Below are positions 7,661-16,033 of a stretch of DNA of 36,325 nucleotides, piece by piece. The stretch comes from Verrucomicrobiota bacterium (lineage in GTDB: Bacteria > Verrucomicrobiota > Verrucomicrobiia > JABWAM01), in contig JACQHZ010000285.1 of the NCBI GenBank assembly GCA_016198745.1, positions 1-36,325 on the forward strand. The letters are read 5' to 3'. Numbering within the stretch: position 1 is the first letter of the stretch; the number at the start of each line of letters is the position of its first letter. The notes beneath the pieces are model-generated. The model saw only the letters and a program-made list of their open reading frames with translations. It was not told where the DNA came from and searched no databases. A program made the translations under genes and the position numbers.

Positions 7661-7725
7661 CCAACCCCGAACGCATCCCCGAACTTCTTCGGGGACTCGC
7701 GAACACATTCGGGGTTCGGGGTTGG
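7661..7725. repeat. nested inverted repeat downstream of gltD
   Basis: A perfect 12-bp outer stem, CCAACCCCGAAC (7661-7672) with GTTCGGGGTTGG (7714-7725), encloses a perfect 6-bp hairpin CCCCGA / TCGGGG (7677-7682 / 7689-7694). It lies about 90 bases past the gltD stop, within a gene-free stretch of about 320 bases (7493-7812) in which I see nothing else. It may act as a terminator of the gltD transcript, although no T-run follows on either strand. Confidence 0.6.
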
Positions 7726-7812
7726 CCTACAATCCACCATGCCCGTTCAACAACTCGGAGATGCGCCATGCTCGGCCCGCGACGGACGGGGGCGAAACGC
7801 TTCCAGACGCCG

Positions 7813-9297
7813 TCAGGGCAGTTCGGTCGAGCCCATCAGGTGGCGGTCGCATTCGCGGGCGGCGGCGCGGCCTTCGTTGATGGCCCAGACCACCAGGCTC
7901 TGTCCGCGGCGGCAATCGCCGGCGGCGAACACGCCGGGAATGTTCGTGGCAAAACGCCCGTATTCGGCTTTGAAATTACTGCGCTCATCGAGCGCGACGC
8001 CGATTTGTTGGGCGATGGCGTCTTCGGGGCCGAGAAAACCCATGGCCAGCAGGACCAGTTGCACAGGCAACACCTGCTCGGTGCCGGAGAGTTGTTTCGG
8101 AATGAAGCGGCCCTTGTCATCCTTGCTCCACTCAACGCGGACAGTCTCGACGGCCTTGACGCGCCCGTCCTTGTCGCCGATGAAACGTTTGGCGGTGACA
8201 AGGTATTGTCGCGGGTCGGCGCCGAAACGCGCGGCGGCCTCCTGTTGGCCGTAGTCCATCTGATAAATTTTCGGCCACTGCGGCCATGGGTTGTCATGGG
8301 CGCGCTCAAGGGGCGGTTTCGGAAGAATCTCCAACTGGACGAGGCTCCGGCAGTTGTGGCGCAGGGAAGTGCCGACGCAGTCGGTGCCGGTGTCTCCGCC
8401 CCCCATGACGATGACATCCTTGCCCTCGGCGCTGATGTACTCGCCGTTCTTGCGTTCATCAAGCAAGGCGCGGGTGTTGCGCGCGAGGAATTCCACTGCA
8501 AAATGGATGCCCTTGAGGCCGCGGCCTTCGATGGGCAGATCGCGCGGTTTGGTTGCGCCCGCGCAAATCACAACAGCGTCAAACTGTTTGAGCAATTGGT
8601 CGGCGGGATGGTTTTTCCCGATCTCGGCGTTGCAGACAAATTGGATTCCCTCCTGCTCCATGATCCTGAGACGGCGCATGAGGACGTTTTTCTTGTCGAG
8701 TTTCATGTTGGGAATGCCGTACATGAGGAGGCCGCCGGGACGGTCGGCGCGCTCAAACACGGTGACCAGATGACCCGCCTTGTTCAGTTGCGCGGCAGCG
8801 CTGAGTCCCGCTGGGCCGCTGCCGACGACGGCGACTTTTTTGCCGGTGCGCTTTTGAGGTGAGGAAGGCTGGACCCATCCCTGCTCGAATCCTTTTTCGA
8901 TGATCGAGTATTCGATGTTCTTGATGGTGACGGGCGGCGCATTGATGCCGAGCACGCACGATCCCTCGCACGGGGCGGGACAAACGCGTCCTGTGAATTC
9001 GGGGAAATTATTTGTTTTGTGCAGGCGATTGAGCGATTCCCGCCACAGGCCGCGATAGACGAGGTCGTTCCATTCGGGGATCAGGTTGTTGATCGGACAA
9101 CCCGACGCCATGCCCGCAAGCATCGTTCCGTTGTGGCAAAAGGGGATGCCGCAATCCATGCAGCGCGCGCCCTGCGCCCTGAGCTTTTCTTCGGACATCT
9201 GCTCATGGATTTCCAGCCAGTCCTTCACGCGCTCTGTCGGAGAGCGATCGGGCGGCAGTTCGCGGGAAATTTCAAAGAATCCGGTTGGTTTGCCCAT
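7813..9297 (-). CDS. gltD: glutamate synthase small (beta) subunit
   Basis: A 494-residue NADPH-dependent FAD/Fe-S oxidoreductase that supplies electrons to the large GOGAT subunit for glutamine + 2-oxoglutarate to two glutamates. The N-terminal cysteines for [4Fe-4S] clusters are at 46, 49, 54 and 67 ([11 protein letters not shown]), with a second set at 106, 110 and 114 ([11 protein letters not shown]). The FAD loop GSGPAG is at 159-164, a second nucleotide site is at [11 protein letters not shown], and the C-terminal [20 protein letters not shown] block is typical. The start is the ATG at 9297, not the in-frame TTG at 9303, because MGKPTGFFE is the usual opening. gltB is not beside it. It lies 45 bases downstream of the MMPL gene on the same strand. 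Confidence 0.95.
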   Translation of the reverse strand: MGKPTGFFEISRELPPDRSPTERVKDWLEIHEQMSEEKLRAQGARCMDCGIPFCHNGTMLAGMASGCPINNLIPEWNDLVYRGLWRESLNRLHKTNNFPEFTGRVCPAPCEGSCVLGINAPPVTIKNIEYSIIEKGFEQGWVQPSSPQKRTGKKVAVVGSGPAGLSAAAQLNKAGHLVTVFERADRPGGLLMYGIPNMKLDKKNVLMRRLRIMEQEGIQFVCNAEIGKNHPADQLLKQFDAVVICAGATKPRDLPIEGRGLKGIHFAVEFLARNTRALLDERKNGEYISAEGKDVIVMGGGDTGTDCVGTSLRHNCRSLVQLEILPKPPLERAHDNPWPQWPKIYQMDYGQQEAAARFGADPRQYLVTAKRFIGDKDGRVKAVETVRVEWSKDDKGRFIPKQLSGTEQVLPVQLVLLAMGFLGPEDAIAQQIGVALDERSNFKAEYGRFATNIPGVFAAGDCRRGQSLVVWAINEGRAAARECDRHLMGSTELP

Positions 9298-9342
9298 GGT
9301 CAAAAATTTGTCCTGGCTTTTTGAGGCATGGGAGAACTCTGT

Positions 9343-11805
9343 TCAAGTCGTAATTCTTCTTCCAATTCTTCCAAACGGCCACCACCAGTTGGCCGATCCC
9401 ACCAGCAGCATTGCGGAAGGAAAAACGAGAAGGCGAACGATCGTTGCGTCGAAGGTTGTTGCCGCCGCCATCCCAATTCCAAACTGGCGCGTCTCCAGCA
9501 CCGAAACAAACGCAAATGAGAGAAAAATTGAGATCATCACTCCGGCAGCCCCCGTGACCACCCGTCCCATCAATTCGATGCCGTGGCGGACCGCCACCTT
9601 GTTGTTGTGCGAGCGGCGCCACTCCTCAGCGATCCGGCTGATGAGAAAAACCTGATAATCCATCGAAAGGCCGAAGAGCGCGCAAAAGAGGAGCAGGATG
9701 ACCACCGAATTCATGCCTTGTGCGACGCCCAGTTCCGACGGCATGAGAAGACGGCCGATGCCCTTTTGAAACCACAACACCAGAAAACCATAGGCGGCGA
9801 ACACGGACAGCAGATTCATTGCAATGGCCTGCAGAGGAATGAGAACCGACCGATAAAGCAAGGCGAGACAAACGAAGGTCGAGATGAGACAGAAGGCGCC
9901 TGTTCTCCAGAGATAAACGACCACCGCCTTGTCGATATCCAGCGTCGCCGCGACCACGCCTCCCACGCGGCAGAAAAACCCATCCTCCAATTTCCATTCG
10001 GCGTGCCCGATTTCCCGCACCCGTTCCACCCAATGTCGTCCTTCCAGGGACATCGGATTGCCATCGAAGGTCGCCAGGATGAGGTTGTGCCGGCCGCTCT
10101 TGGAGATGAAAAAGTTGGAGGGAATTTCGATGCCGAATCCGAGATTCTGGGCGGCGGAAAGATCGCTGGCGCCCACGGCGTCCAACGTGGAATTCATTGC
10201 CCGCAATTTTTGGATGAACGCCTGCTCGCGTTGAAGATAATCTTTTTCATCAAGGCCGTCCGGTCGTTTGATCAAGATCACCGCCGGCATCAGCCAGCCG
10301 GCGCCGAAACCGTTTTTGCACAGATTGTAGCCGCGCTTCGATTCCAGCTCGCGCGGAAGAGAGTCCGGATTCAACGACGCCGCTTCAATCTGCAGGGCGG
10401 GCCAGGCCAGGGCCGCCATCAGGGCGAGGCCGATCAGCAGGCAGATCGCGGGATGTTCCACCACGAAATGGGTCCAGCGTTTCCAGAAAGGCGGCCGGGC
10501 AGCAACAGGTTTGCTTTGCACAATGAAGCGGCCGGTGATTTTGAAGAGCGGCGGCGCCAGCACAAAAATGCATGTCAGCGCGCTCAGGATGACCACGATG
10601 CCCGCGATCCCCATGGCCCGAAACATCATGACAGGCGTGAACAGCAGTGCGGAAAAACCGATGGCGACAGTAACACCCGACCCCAGCAATGTCGGCGCAG
10701 TCAGGTGCATGGCCTCAACAATCGCTTCATCAACATGAGGGTGTCGGAGGGCGCACTCGCGGAATCGCGAGACCAGAATCAGCATGTAATCCACGCCTAC
10801 GCCCAATCCGATCATCGAAAGGACGCTGGGGACATACATCGAAATCTCCATGTGTTTGCCAACCTTGCTCATGACAGCGGAACCGGTGGTCAGCACCACC
10901 AGGGCCACAACGACCGGCAACAGAGCCGCCACGGGCGCGCCAAACACCCAGATCAGCAGCAGAAAACATAGAGGAAGACCGATGCACTCGGCCTTCTTCA
11001 AAGTCGTCACCGCCTGGCGATTCAAATCATAAAAGAGCGCCGGCAAACCTGTGACGACCACGCGGTTGCCGACCGGCAGATTCAGGTCGTGAAGATTTTG
11101 CTGGATGCTGGCGGTCAGCGATTCGGCTTCCGGGTAGGAATGAACGCCGGCCTCGATCATCGCAAAATTGCGCTGCGGATGACGGGTCACTTTGATATCC
11201 ACAGATGAGCCTTCCGGTAGATGCAGTCGGGAGACGCTTTCTTCGATGGTCTTCCGCCGGTTCTCGCCCTCCTTGAATGACCGAACGTCGGTTTCCACCA
11301 CGGCCATGATGGCGCCGGCGCTCGATACGCCGAGAGACGTCACATCGACCCCTTCCGGCAATCCCTCCTTGCGCATGGCGTTGATCATCTCCTGGGCCTC
11401 GCTGAAGGAACGGGTGTTCACTTTGACGTGCGACACGATTTTGCGTCCCAGATGCATATCGATTACTTCCCGAACTTCCGGCACGCTGCCCACGGCCTTG
11501 AGCGCGCGTTGCCAGCTTCGTTCGAGCTGATCCACCGTGCCCAATCCCTCCTGAACAAGGATCGTCGGATAGGCGATTGCCTCTGAAAAATCGCGTTCCA
11601 CCACGCGAAGCACCTGGTCGCTCTCGCTCCCCGGCAGACTGATCAGTCCTCCCCGCAATCGCTTGGACAGCTTGCCGCTCTGCCAGACCAGCACGGCAAT
11701 CACAAGGCCGCAAACCAACAGCGTCGGCCAGGGGTGGCGCACCTTCCAGAGAATGAATCGGCTCCACAGACGGTGGAACCAGTGGGAGTGATGAGAACGT
11801 CTCAT
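9343..11805 (-). CDS. MMPL/RND-family inner-membrane transporter
   Basis: An 820-residue protein with the duplicated layout of MMPL transporters: one N-terminal helix (WPTLLVCGLVIAVLVW), a periplasmic loop of about 220 residues, a bundle of five or so helices, a second large loop and a second bundle. The family signatures are present in both halves: LGVGVDYMLILVSRFRE, FGLSMDYQVFLISRIAEEW, and the C-terminal GSANWWWP. Members export lipids or hydrophobic compounds using the proton gradient; hopanoid transporters (HpnN) are one such branch. Its ATG shares one base with the stop of the upstream hydrolase (TAATG), so translation is coupled. No membrane-fusion partner is seen. The substrate is unknown. 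Confidence 0.87.
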   Translation of the reverse strand: MRRSHHSHWFHRLWSRFILWKVRHPWPTLLVCGLVIAVLVWQSGKLSKRLRGGLISLPGSESDQVLRVVERDFSEAIAYPTILVQEGLGTVDQLERSWQRALKAVGSVPEVREVIDMHLGRKIVSHVKVNTRSFSEAQEMINAMRKEGLPEGVDVTSLGVSSAGAIMAVVETDVRSFKEGENRRKTIEESVSRLHLPEGSSVDIKVTRHPQRNFAMIEAGVHSYPEAESLTASIQQNLHDLNLPVGNRVVVTGLPALFYDLNRQAVTTLKKAECIGLPLCFLLLIWVFGAPVAALLPVVVALVVLTTGSAVMSKVGKHMEISMYVPSVLSMIGLGVGVDYMLILVSRFRECALRHPHVDEAIVEAMHLTAPTLLGSGVTVAIGFSALLFTPVMMFRAMGIAGIVVILSALTCIFVLAPPLFKITGRFIVQSKPVAARPPFWKRWTHFVVEHPAICLLIGLALMAALAWPALQIEAASLNPDSLPRELESKRGYNLCKNGFGAGWLMPAVILIKRPDGLDEKDYLQREQAFIQKLRAMNSTLDAVGASDLSAAQNLGFGIEIPSNFFISKSGRHNLILATFDGNPMSLEGRHWVERVREIGHAEWKLEDGFFCRVGGVVAATLDIDKAVVVYLWRTGAFCLISTFVCLALLYRSVLIPLQAIAMNLLSVFAAYGFLVLWFQKGIGRLLMPSELGVAQGMNSVVILLLFCALFGLSMDYQVFLISRIAEEWRRSHNNKVAVRHGIELMGRVVTGAAGVMISIFLSFAFVSVLETRQFGIGMAAATTFDATIVRLLVFPSAMLLVGSANWWWPFGRIGRRITT

Positions 11806-12452
11806 TATCTTTGGCGCGGCGGACGAAACGCCGCCAGGAAAGGGTTCATCCGTCGTTCCTCGCCCACCGTCGTGCTGGGACCGTGTCCGGGAAAAATCCG
11901 TGTTTCATCCGGCAAAACGAGGAGTTTGTTTGCAATGGACGACATCAATTCCTCCTTTGAACCGCCGGGCAAATCCCATCGCCCCACGCCGCCGGCAAAA
12001 AGGACATCGCCGGCGAAGAGTTTCTTCTCATCCGGAAAATGCAGACAAAGCGAGCCGGGACAGTGTCCGGGACAGAGCAACAATTCAAAATGGAACATTT
12101 CAAGACGGGACCGGACTTCCGCTTCCAAAACGCGGTCGGGTTTGCAGGGGTCAATTTTCTGAAACGGGTTGAAGGCGGCCTGAATCTCCGGATATTCGAG
12201 AAGAGGGGCGCTTTCGCGATGAATCCAGACGGGAACGCCGAGTTCCTGTTGAATGGCTGCGGCGTCCGCAATGTGGTCCCAATGGCCATGCGTGAGGAGC
12301 AGCCCCGCGACACGCGCCTTGCGCTCGCGGCATCGCGCCCCCGCCCATCCGCCCATGCCGGCGGGCGCGTCAATGAGCAAAGCGACGCGGTCGTTTTCGA
12401 TCCAATAGCCATTGGTGTCCGCCATGCCGCCGCAATAGGTTTCCACATTCAC
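11805..12452 (-). CDS. metallo-beta-lactamase-fold hydrolase (glyoxalase II-like)
   Basis: A 215-residue two-metal hydrolase. Metal ligands are visible as THGHWDH (His55, His57, Asp59, His60), His130 in PGHCPGS, Asp149 in FAGDVLF and His190 in FPGHGP. Length and motifs match the short glyoxalase II-like thioesterases that release acids from S-acyl thiols such as S-lactoylglutathione or analogues. I place the start at the GTG at 12452: it has a strong GGGGAGG site seven bases upstream and overlaps the stop of a preceding short reading frame as GTGA. A TTG at 12479 is also in frame. It is coupled to the MMPL gene through TAATG. Confidence 0.87.
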   Translation of the reverse strand: MNVETYCGGMADTNGYWIENDRVALLIDAPAGMGGWAGARCRERKARVAGLLLTHGHWDHIADAAAIQQELGVPVWIHRESAPLLEYPEIQAAFNPFQKIDPCKPDRVLEAEVRSRLEMFHFELLLCPGHCPGSLCLHFPDEKKLFAGDVLFAGGVGRWDLPGGSKEELMSSIANKLLVLPDETRIFPGHGPSTTVGEERRMNPFLAAFRPPRQR

Positions 12453-12556
12453 TTCAGCGCCTCCCCTCTTGTCTCCCAACCGCGCAAGGTTGAGGATGCC
12501 GCGGTCTGCGGAAAATCTCTCGTGATCTCATAGGCAAAACGTCCCGCATCGGCCAA
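12449..12556 (-). CDS. putative small protein between frr and the hydrolase
   Basis: A short frame ends at TGA (12451-12449), which overlaps the hydrolase start codon as GTGA. From a TTG at 12556 it would encode 35 residues, LADAGRFAYEITRDFPQTA then ASSTLRGWETRGEALK, with a protein-like composition. The frame stays open further upstream toward the frr stop (a GSCCQPPQLPDG stretch), but there is no ATG or GTG. It could be a small coupled peptide or the tail of a lost gene between frr and the hydrolase. No family is recognised. Confidence 0.3.
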   Translation of the reverse strand: MADAGRFAYEITRDFPQTAASSTLRGWETRGEALK

Positions 12557-12605
12557 TCCATCGGGAAGTTGGGGCGGCTGACAACAGGATCCCTGAAGAT
12601 GCGCC

Positions 12606-13166
12606 CTACACCGTCATGATGTCCTTTTCCTTCAAGGCAAGCGACTTGTCGATTTCGGCAATGTATTGGTCCGTGAGTTTCTGGGTTTCTTTTTCCGCAT
12701 CAGCCGCCTCATCCTCGCTGATGGCGCTTTCCTTCTTCAGTTTCTTGACGGCCTCCAGCGCGTCGCGCCGAACGTGACGGATGGCGACACGCCCGTCTTC
12801 CGCCATTTTCTTGACGAGCTTGCCAAGCTCCCGACGCCGCTCTTCGCTCAGTTCCGGAATGGGAAGACGAATGACCCGGCCTTCCACGAGCGGCGAGATG
12901 CCGAGCTTGGATTCGTGGATGGCCTTTTCGATTGCCGTGACGTTGGAGGGATCGAATGCCTGGAGAATCAGCAAACGCGGTTCGGGGGTTGTGATGCCCG
13001 CGAGTTGCTTGATGCTCATCTGGACGCCATAGGCCTCCACCATGATGTTTTCCACCAGAGCGGAGGAGGCCTTTCCGGTGCGGATCGAGGAAAACTCGTG
13101 GTGGACCACCCCTGTGGTCTTGAGCATCTTCTCCTCGGCTTCGAGCAGGATATCATCAAGCGCCAT
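12606..13166 (-). CDS. frr: ribosome recycling factor
   Basis: A 186-residue RRF, which with EF-G splits the post-termination ribosome in the cytoplasm. It shows the full family pattern: FSSIRTGKASSALVENI near the start, IKQLAGITTPEPRLLILQAFD, the Asn-containing hinge before the three-helix domain, RLPIPELSEERRRELGKLVKK, then VRRDALEAVKKLKKE. Length is normal (about 185). It is the first gene of a minus-strand run with the hydrolase, MMPL and gltD. pyrH, its common upstream partner, is not present; upstream lies a repeat and a broken outer-membrane gene. Confidence 0.97.
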   Translation of the reverse strand: MALDDILLEAEEKMLKTTGVVHHEFSSIRTGKASSALVENIMVEAYGVQMSIKQLAGITTPEPRLLILQAFDPSNVTAIEKAIHESKLGISPLVEGRVIRLPIPELSEERRRELGKLVKKMAEDGRVAIRHVRRDALEAVKKLKKESAISEDEAADAEKETQKLTDQYIAEIDKSLALKEKDIMTV

Positions 13167-13219
13167 ACCTCATGCGTAGCGATTCCCAGCGCATAGCGCA
13201 AGCCTCAAACAGGAATTTT

Positions 13220-13252
13220 GGCATGGCGCAGAGTTCAGCGGTTCAGGGGTTT
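13220..13252 (+). repeat. GGTTCAN-type array upstream of the TpsB remnant
   Basis: GGCATGG, then GAGTTCAGC, GGTTCAGG and GGTTT form a degraded copy of the GGCATGG-GGTTCAN element seen at 3586-3622. It lies between frr and the C-terminal outer-membrane fragment at 13363. The next 100 bases contain no convincing coding sequence. Confidence 0.5.
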
Positions 13253-13362
13253 CCGCAGGGGTGAAGTCGTTTGGGTCGGAGACATGAACATGACGGGGCG
13301 GATGGGTACCCACCGAGCCGGGCGCAGACCGTCGCAGCGGCCGAAGCTGATGTCGCATCCTG

Positions 13363-13572
13363 GTGTTTTGGGATTACGGCAGCGCGGAGAATTTCCGGTT
13401 GCTCACGGGCGAAGACCCGCATGTGCCGCTGTCGAGCGTTGGGCCGGGCATGCGTTACTCGATCACGCCGTATCTCTCGGTGCGGGCGGATTACGGGTTT
13501 CAACTGTACGACACCGGCGCCAACATGCGCTCGAACTCCCGGTGGCATATCGGCGCGGTGCTGTCGTACTGA
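13363..13572 (+). pseudogene. C-terminal fragment of a TpsB/BamA-type outer-membrane transporter
   Basis: Sixty-nine codons from a GTG at 13363 read FWDYGSAENF, then VGPGMRYSITPYLSVRADYG and ending RWHIGAVLSY. This is the pattern of the last four strands of a two-partner-secretion (TpsB/FhaC) or BamA-like barrel: a D-G turn, a G-G-RY strand, a 'LR-DYGF' strand and a terminal aromatic residue. Just upstream the frame is closed by TGA at 13348-13350. About 450 residues of such a protein, including the POTRA domains, are missing, so it is a remnant. A 6-bp hairpin (GCCACC / GGTGGC, 13582-13597) follows the stop and may have been its terminator. Confidence 0.6.
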
Positions 13573-14149
13573 GAATCGGCCGCCACCGGTGGGTGGCAGG
13601 CGAGATGCTGATTGTCGTTCGACGCGACGAATGGCGAGTTTGTCCTTGGCATGGGAAATCAAGCGCCAAATGTCGGACACCTAATCCGGAGTTTTACAAA
13701 ACTTATGTGCCACGTGTCACAGAAAATTTGGGAGTCAGATGAGGAGGCGTGGTTGAAGTCCGGGGGCGACATTGGGTTGCTGTCGAGTGATCACTCGGAA
13801 GCGACCGCGTCGAAAATCAGCGAACATTCGCAATCAACCTATGCAGCATGCAGACGGGTAGGCATCCTTTGGCCGGCGCTGCCAGTCTGCCAATGGAAAA
13901 AAACCGGCAGAACTGCCATGCGCTCCCTCCGGATCGGGAATCAACTCTGTGATGGACAAAGGGTTATGGAGTCCGCTAACATGATTGGCTCTTGAAAAAA
14001 CACCGCACATTTCGTTTGGAGAACGACGGACCGTTGACGGGTGACATCCGAAGGGAATTCAGGGGCTGGGCGAGACGGTTGCGCGACGCCATTTCCGCCA
14101 TGAGATTGAGACGGAAACGCCTGCCGGGTGCGCATTGAGAGGAGGAATT
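13573..14149. other. gene-poor interval before accB
   Basis: A stretch of about 575 bases with no gene I can support. The 13612-13995 open frame begins with TTG and has no recognisable motif. The last 150 bases carry a possible 48-codon leader frame (see 13992-14138). The accB promoter must lie here, but I see no convincing -35/-10 pair. Confidence 0.5.
13992..14138 (+). CDS. possible small basic leader peptide upstream of accB
   Basis: A TTG-initiated frame of 48 residues (LKKHRTFRLENDGPL then TGDIRREFRGWARRLRDA and ending MRLRRKRLPGAH) stops 11 bases before the accB start codon, right at its Shine-Dalgarno sequence. The composition is Arg-rich and partly helical. No family is recognised and no ribosome-binding site is visible. 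It may be a chance frame. Confidence 0.2.
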   Translation: MKKHRTFRLENDGPLTGDIRREFRGWARRLRDAISAMRLRRKRLPGAH

Positions 14150-14638
14150 ATGGAACTCAAAGAGATCAAGTCCATCATTGATTTGATGACGAAAAACGGC
14201 CTGACCGAGTTCGAGCTTGAGAAAGACAACGTCAAAATCCGGATCAAGCGCGGTCCGGAAGGCTCGACCCACATCATGAATTCCGCGAGCCGGGACAATG
14301 GCGGGAATGGGTCGCCTGCCATGCCGCCGGCGTTGCCCGCGCCGGCCGCAGCGACGGCGGCGCCTGTTGTGGCGCCGCCGCATACGACCGCTGTGGAATA
14401 CAAGGAGATCAAGTCGCCGATGGTGGGCACCTTTTATCGGTCTCCGTCCCCGGAAACACCGTCGTTTGTCGAGATCGGCCAATCCGTGACGGAAGACACG
14501 GTGGTCTGCATCATCGAGGCGATGAAGGTGATGAATGAGATCAAAGCGGAGGTGCGCGGTGTGATTACCGAGGTCCTGGTGGAAAACTCCAAACCGGTTG
14601 AATTTGGAAAACCGCTGTTCCGAGTCAAGACGGTTTAG
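14150..14638 (+). CDS. accB: biotin carboxyl carrier protein of acetyl-CoA carboxylase
   Basis: A 162-residue carrier that moves carboxybiotin between biotin carboxylase and the carboxyltransferase in malonyl-CoA synthesis. The N-terminal part ([20 protein letters not shown], then [14 protein letters not shown]) is the usual AccB domain. An Ala/Pro linker spans about residues 57-80. The biotinyl domain follows, with the thumb-containing [19 protein letters not shown] and Lys126 in EAMKVMNE as the biotinylation site. The start at 14150 is fixed by an excellent Shine-Dalgarno site (GAGAGGAGG). It lies 25 bases before accC, so the pair is one operon. Confidence 0.97.
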   Translation: MELKEIKSIIDLMTKNGLTEFELEKDNVKIRIKRGPEGSTHIMNSASRDNGGNGSPAMPPALPAPAAATAAPVVAPPHTTAVEYKEIKSPMVGTFYRSPSPETPSFVEIGQSVTEDTVVCIIEAMKVMNEIKAEVRGVITEVLVENSKPVEFGKPLFRVKTV

Positions 14639-14663
14639 GCAAGGAACCTGTGCGCGCGCGCCC

Positions 14664-16028
14664 ATGTTTGATAAAGTCCTGATCGCCAATCGCGGCGAGA
14701 TCGCCCTTCGAGTGATCCGCGCCTGCAAGGATCTCGGCATCCGCACTCTGGCGGTCTATTCCGAGGCGGATGCGGACTCCCTTCATGTCAAGCTGGCGGA
14801 TGAAGCCATGTGCATCGGCGCAGCAGCGTCAAGCGAGAGTTATCTCAAGATCGATCGCATCATTTCGGCGGCGGAGGTGGGGGACGTTGATGCGATCCAT
14901 CCTGGGTACGGTTTCCTGGCAGAGAACGCGCACTTTGCGGATATTTGCGAAAACTGCAACATCAAGTTCATTGGCCCGACGGCGAACGCGATCCGTTCGA
15001 TGGGTGACAAGGCCAAGGCGCGCGAGTCGGCCCGGAAAGCGGGCGTCAATGTGGTTCCGGGCAGCGACGGATTGGTGGACAACGAACAGGAGGCGCTTCG
15101 CGTGGCCAAGAAGCTGGGATACCCGGTGATGATCAAGGCGATCGCCGGCGGCGGAGGCCGGGGGATGCGCGCCGCGCACAACGACGTGAGTCTGGTGAAA
15201 GGATTCTACTCGGCCAAGACCGAGGCGGAACGGACGTTCAACAACTCCGCCATCTACATCGAAAAATTCATCGAAAACCCGCATCACATCGAGATGCAGA
15301 TTCTGGGCGATCAACAGGGCAGGGTTGTGCATCTTGGGGAACGCGAGTGCAGCATCCAGCGACGGCACCAGAAGCTCATCGAAGAATGCCCGTCTCCTTT
15401 TGTCACTCCCGATCTGCGGAAGAAAATGGGCAAAGCCGCCCTTCGCCTGGCGGAGTCGGTGGAGTATTCCAATGCGGGTACCATCGAGTTTTTGGTGGAC
15501 AACAGGGGAAATTTTTATTTCCTGGAAATGAACACCCGGATTCAGGTGGAGCATCCCGTCACCGAAGAAGTGTACGACGTGGATTTGGTGAAGCTGCAGA
15601 TCCAGATCGCCGGCGGAGAAAGGCTGCCCTTTTCGCAGGGCGATCTTCATGCGCGCGGCGCCGCCATCGAGTGCCGGATCAACGCCGAGGATCCCGACAA
15701 CAACTTCATGCCGTCGCCTGGTCGGCTGGAAGGTTTTTACCTGCCGGGCGGGCGGGGTGTGCGCGTTGATTCGCACGCCTTCGCCGGCTATTCGATACCG
15801 TCTCATTACGACTCATTGATTGCCAAGGTGATTGTGTCCGGACATGATCGCGGCGAGGCGCTGCGTCGAATGAGCCGCGCTTTGGACGAATGCCGGATCG
15901 AGGGCGTGAAGACGACCATCCGTCTTCAGCAGGCGGTCCTGCGCGACCCGAATTTCCGACGGGGACACTACAACCTGGACTTTTTGGACCGGCTTTTGGG
16001 CGTCAAGTCGGAACAGACAGAGGAATAA
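14664..16028 (+). CDS. accC: biotin carboxylase subunit of acetyl-CoA carboxylase
   Basis: A 454-residue ATP-grasp enzyme that carboxylates biotin on AccB with bicarbonate and ATP. The start [20 protein letters not shown] is the standard one. The glycine-rich ATP loop reads AGGGGRGMR, and the catalytic and biotin-binding stretches [16 protein letters not shown] and [18 protein letters not shown] are intact. The C-terminal domain includes [13 protein letters not shown]. Length is normal. Its stop lies five bases before the phosphofructokinase start, whose Shine-Dalgarno site is inside the accC tail, so the genes are coupled. Confidence 0.97.
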   Translation: MFDKVLIANRGEIALRVIRACKDLGIRTLAVYSEADADSLHVKLADEAMCIGAAASSESYLKIDRIISAAEVGDVDAIHPGYGFLAENAHFADICENCNIKFIGPTANAIRSMGDKAKARESARKAGVNVVPGSDGLVDNEQEALRVAKKLGYPVMIKAIAGGGGRGMRAAHNDVSLVKGFYSAKTEAERTFNNSAIYIEKFIENPHHIEMQILGDQQGRVVHLGERECSIQRRHQKLIEECPSPFVTPDLRKKMGKAALRLAESVEYSNAGTIEFLVDNRGNFYFLEMNTRIQVEHPVTEEVYDVDLVKLQIQIAGGERLPFSQGDLHARGAAIECRINAEDPDNNFMPSPGRLEGFYLPGGRGVRVDSHAFAGYSIPSHYDSLIAKVIVSGHDRGEALRRMSRALDECRIEGVKTTIRLQQAVLRDPNFRRGHYNLDFLDRLLGVKSEQTEE

Positions 16029-16033
16029 ATTTT

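Noticed and set aside
7768-8862. 364-codon plus-strand open frame
   Set aside because: Antisense to gltD, which is unmistakable.
9583-10971. 462-codon plus-strand open frame, very His/Gln/Arg-rich
   Set aside because: Antisense to the MMPL transporter; the composition is the mirror of hydrophobic codons.
13612-13995. 127-codon plus-strand frame
   Set aside because: TTG start, no Shine-Dalgarno site, no motif, and an irregular composition in a gene-poor stretch with remnants.
13976-14746. 256-codon minus-strand frame
   Set aside because: Antisense to accB and the start of accC.
14829-15806. 325-codon minus-strand frame
   Set aside because: Antisense to accC.
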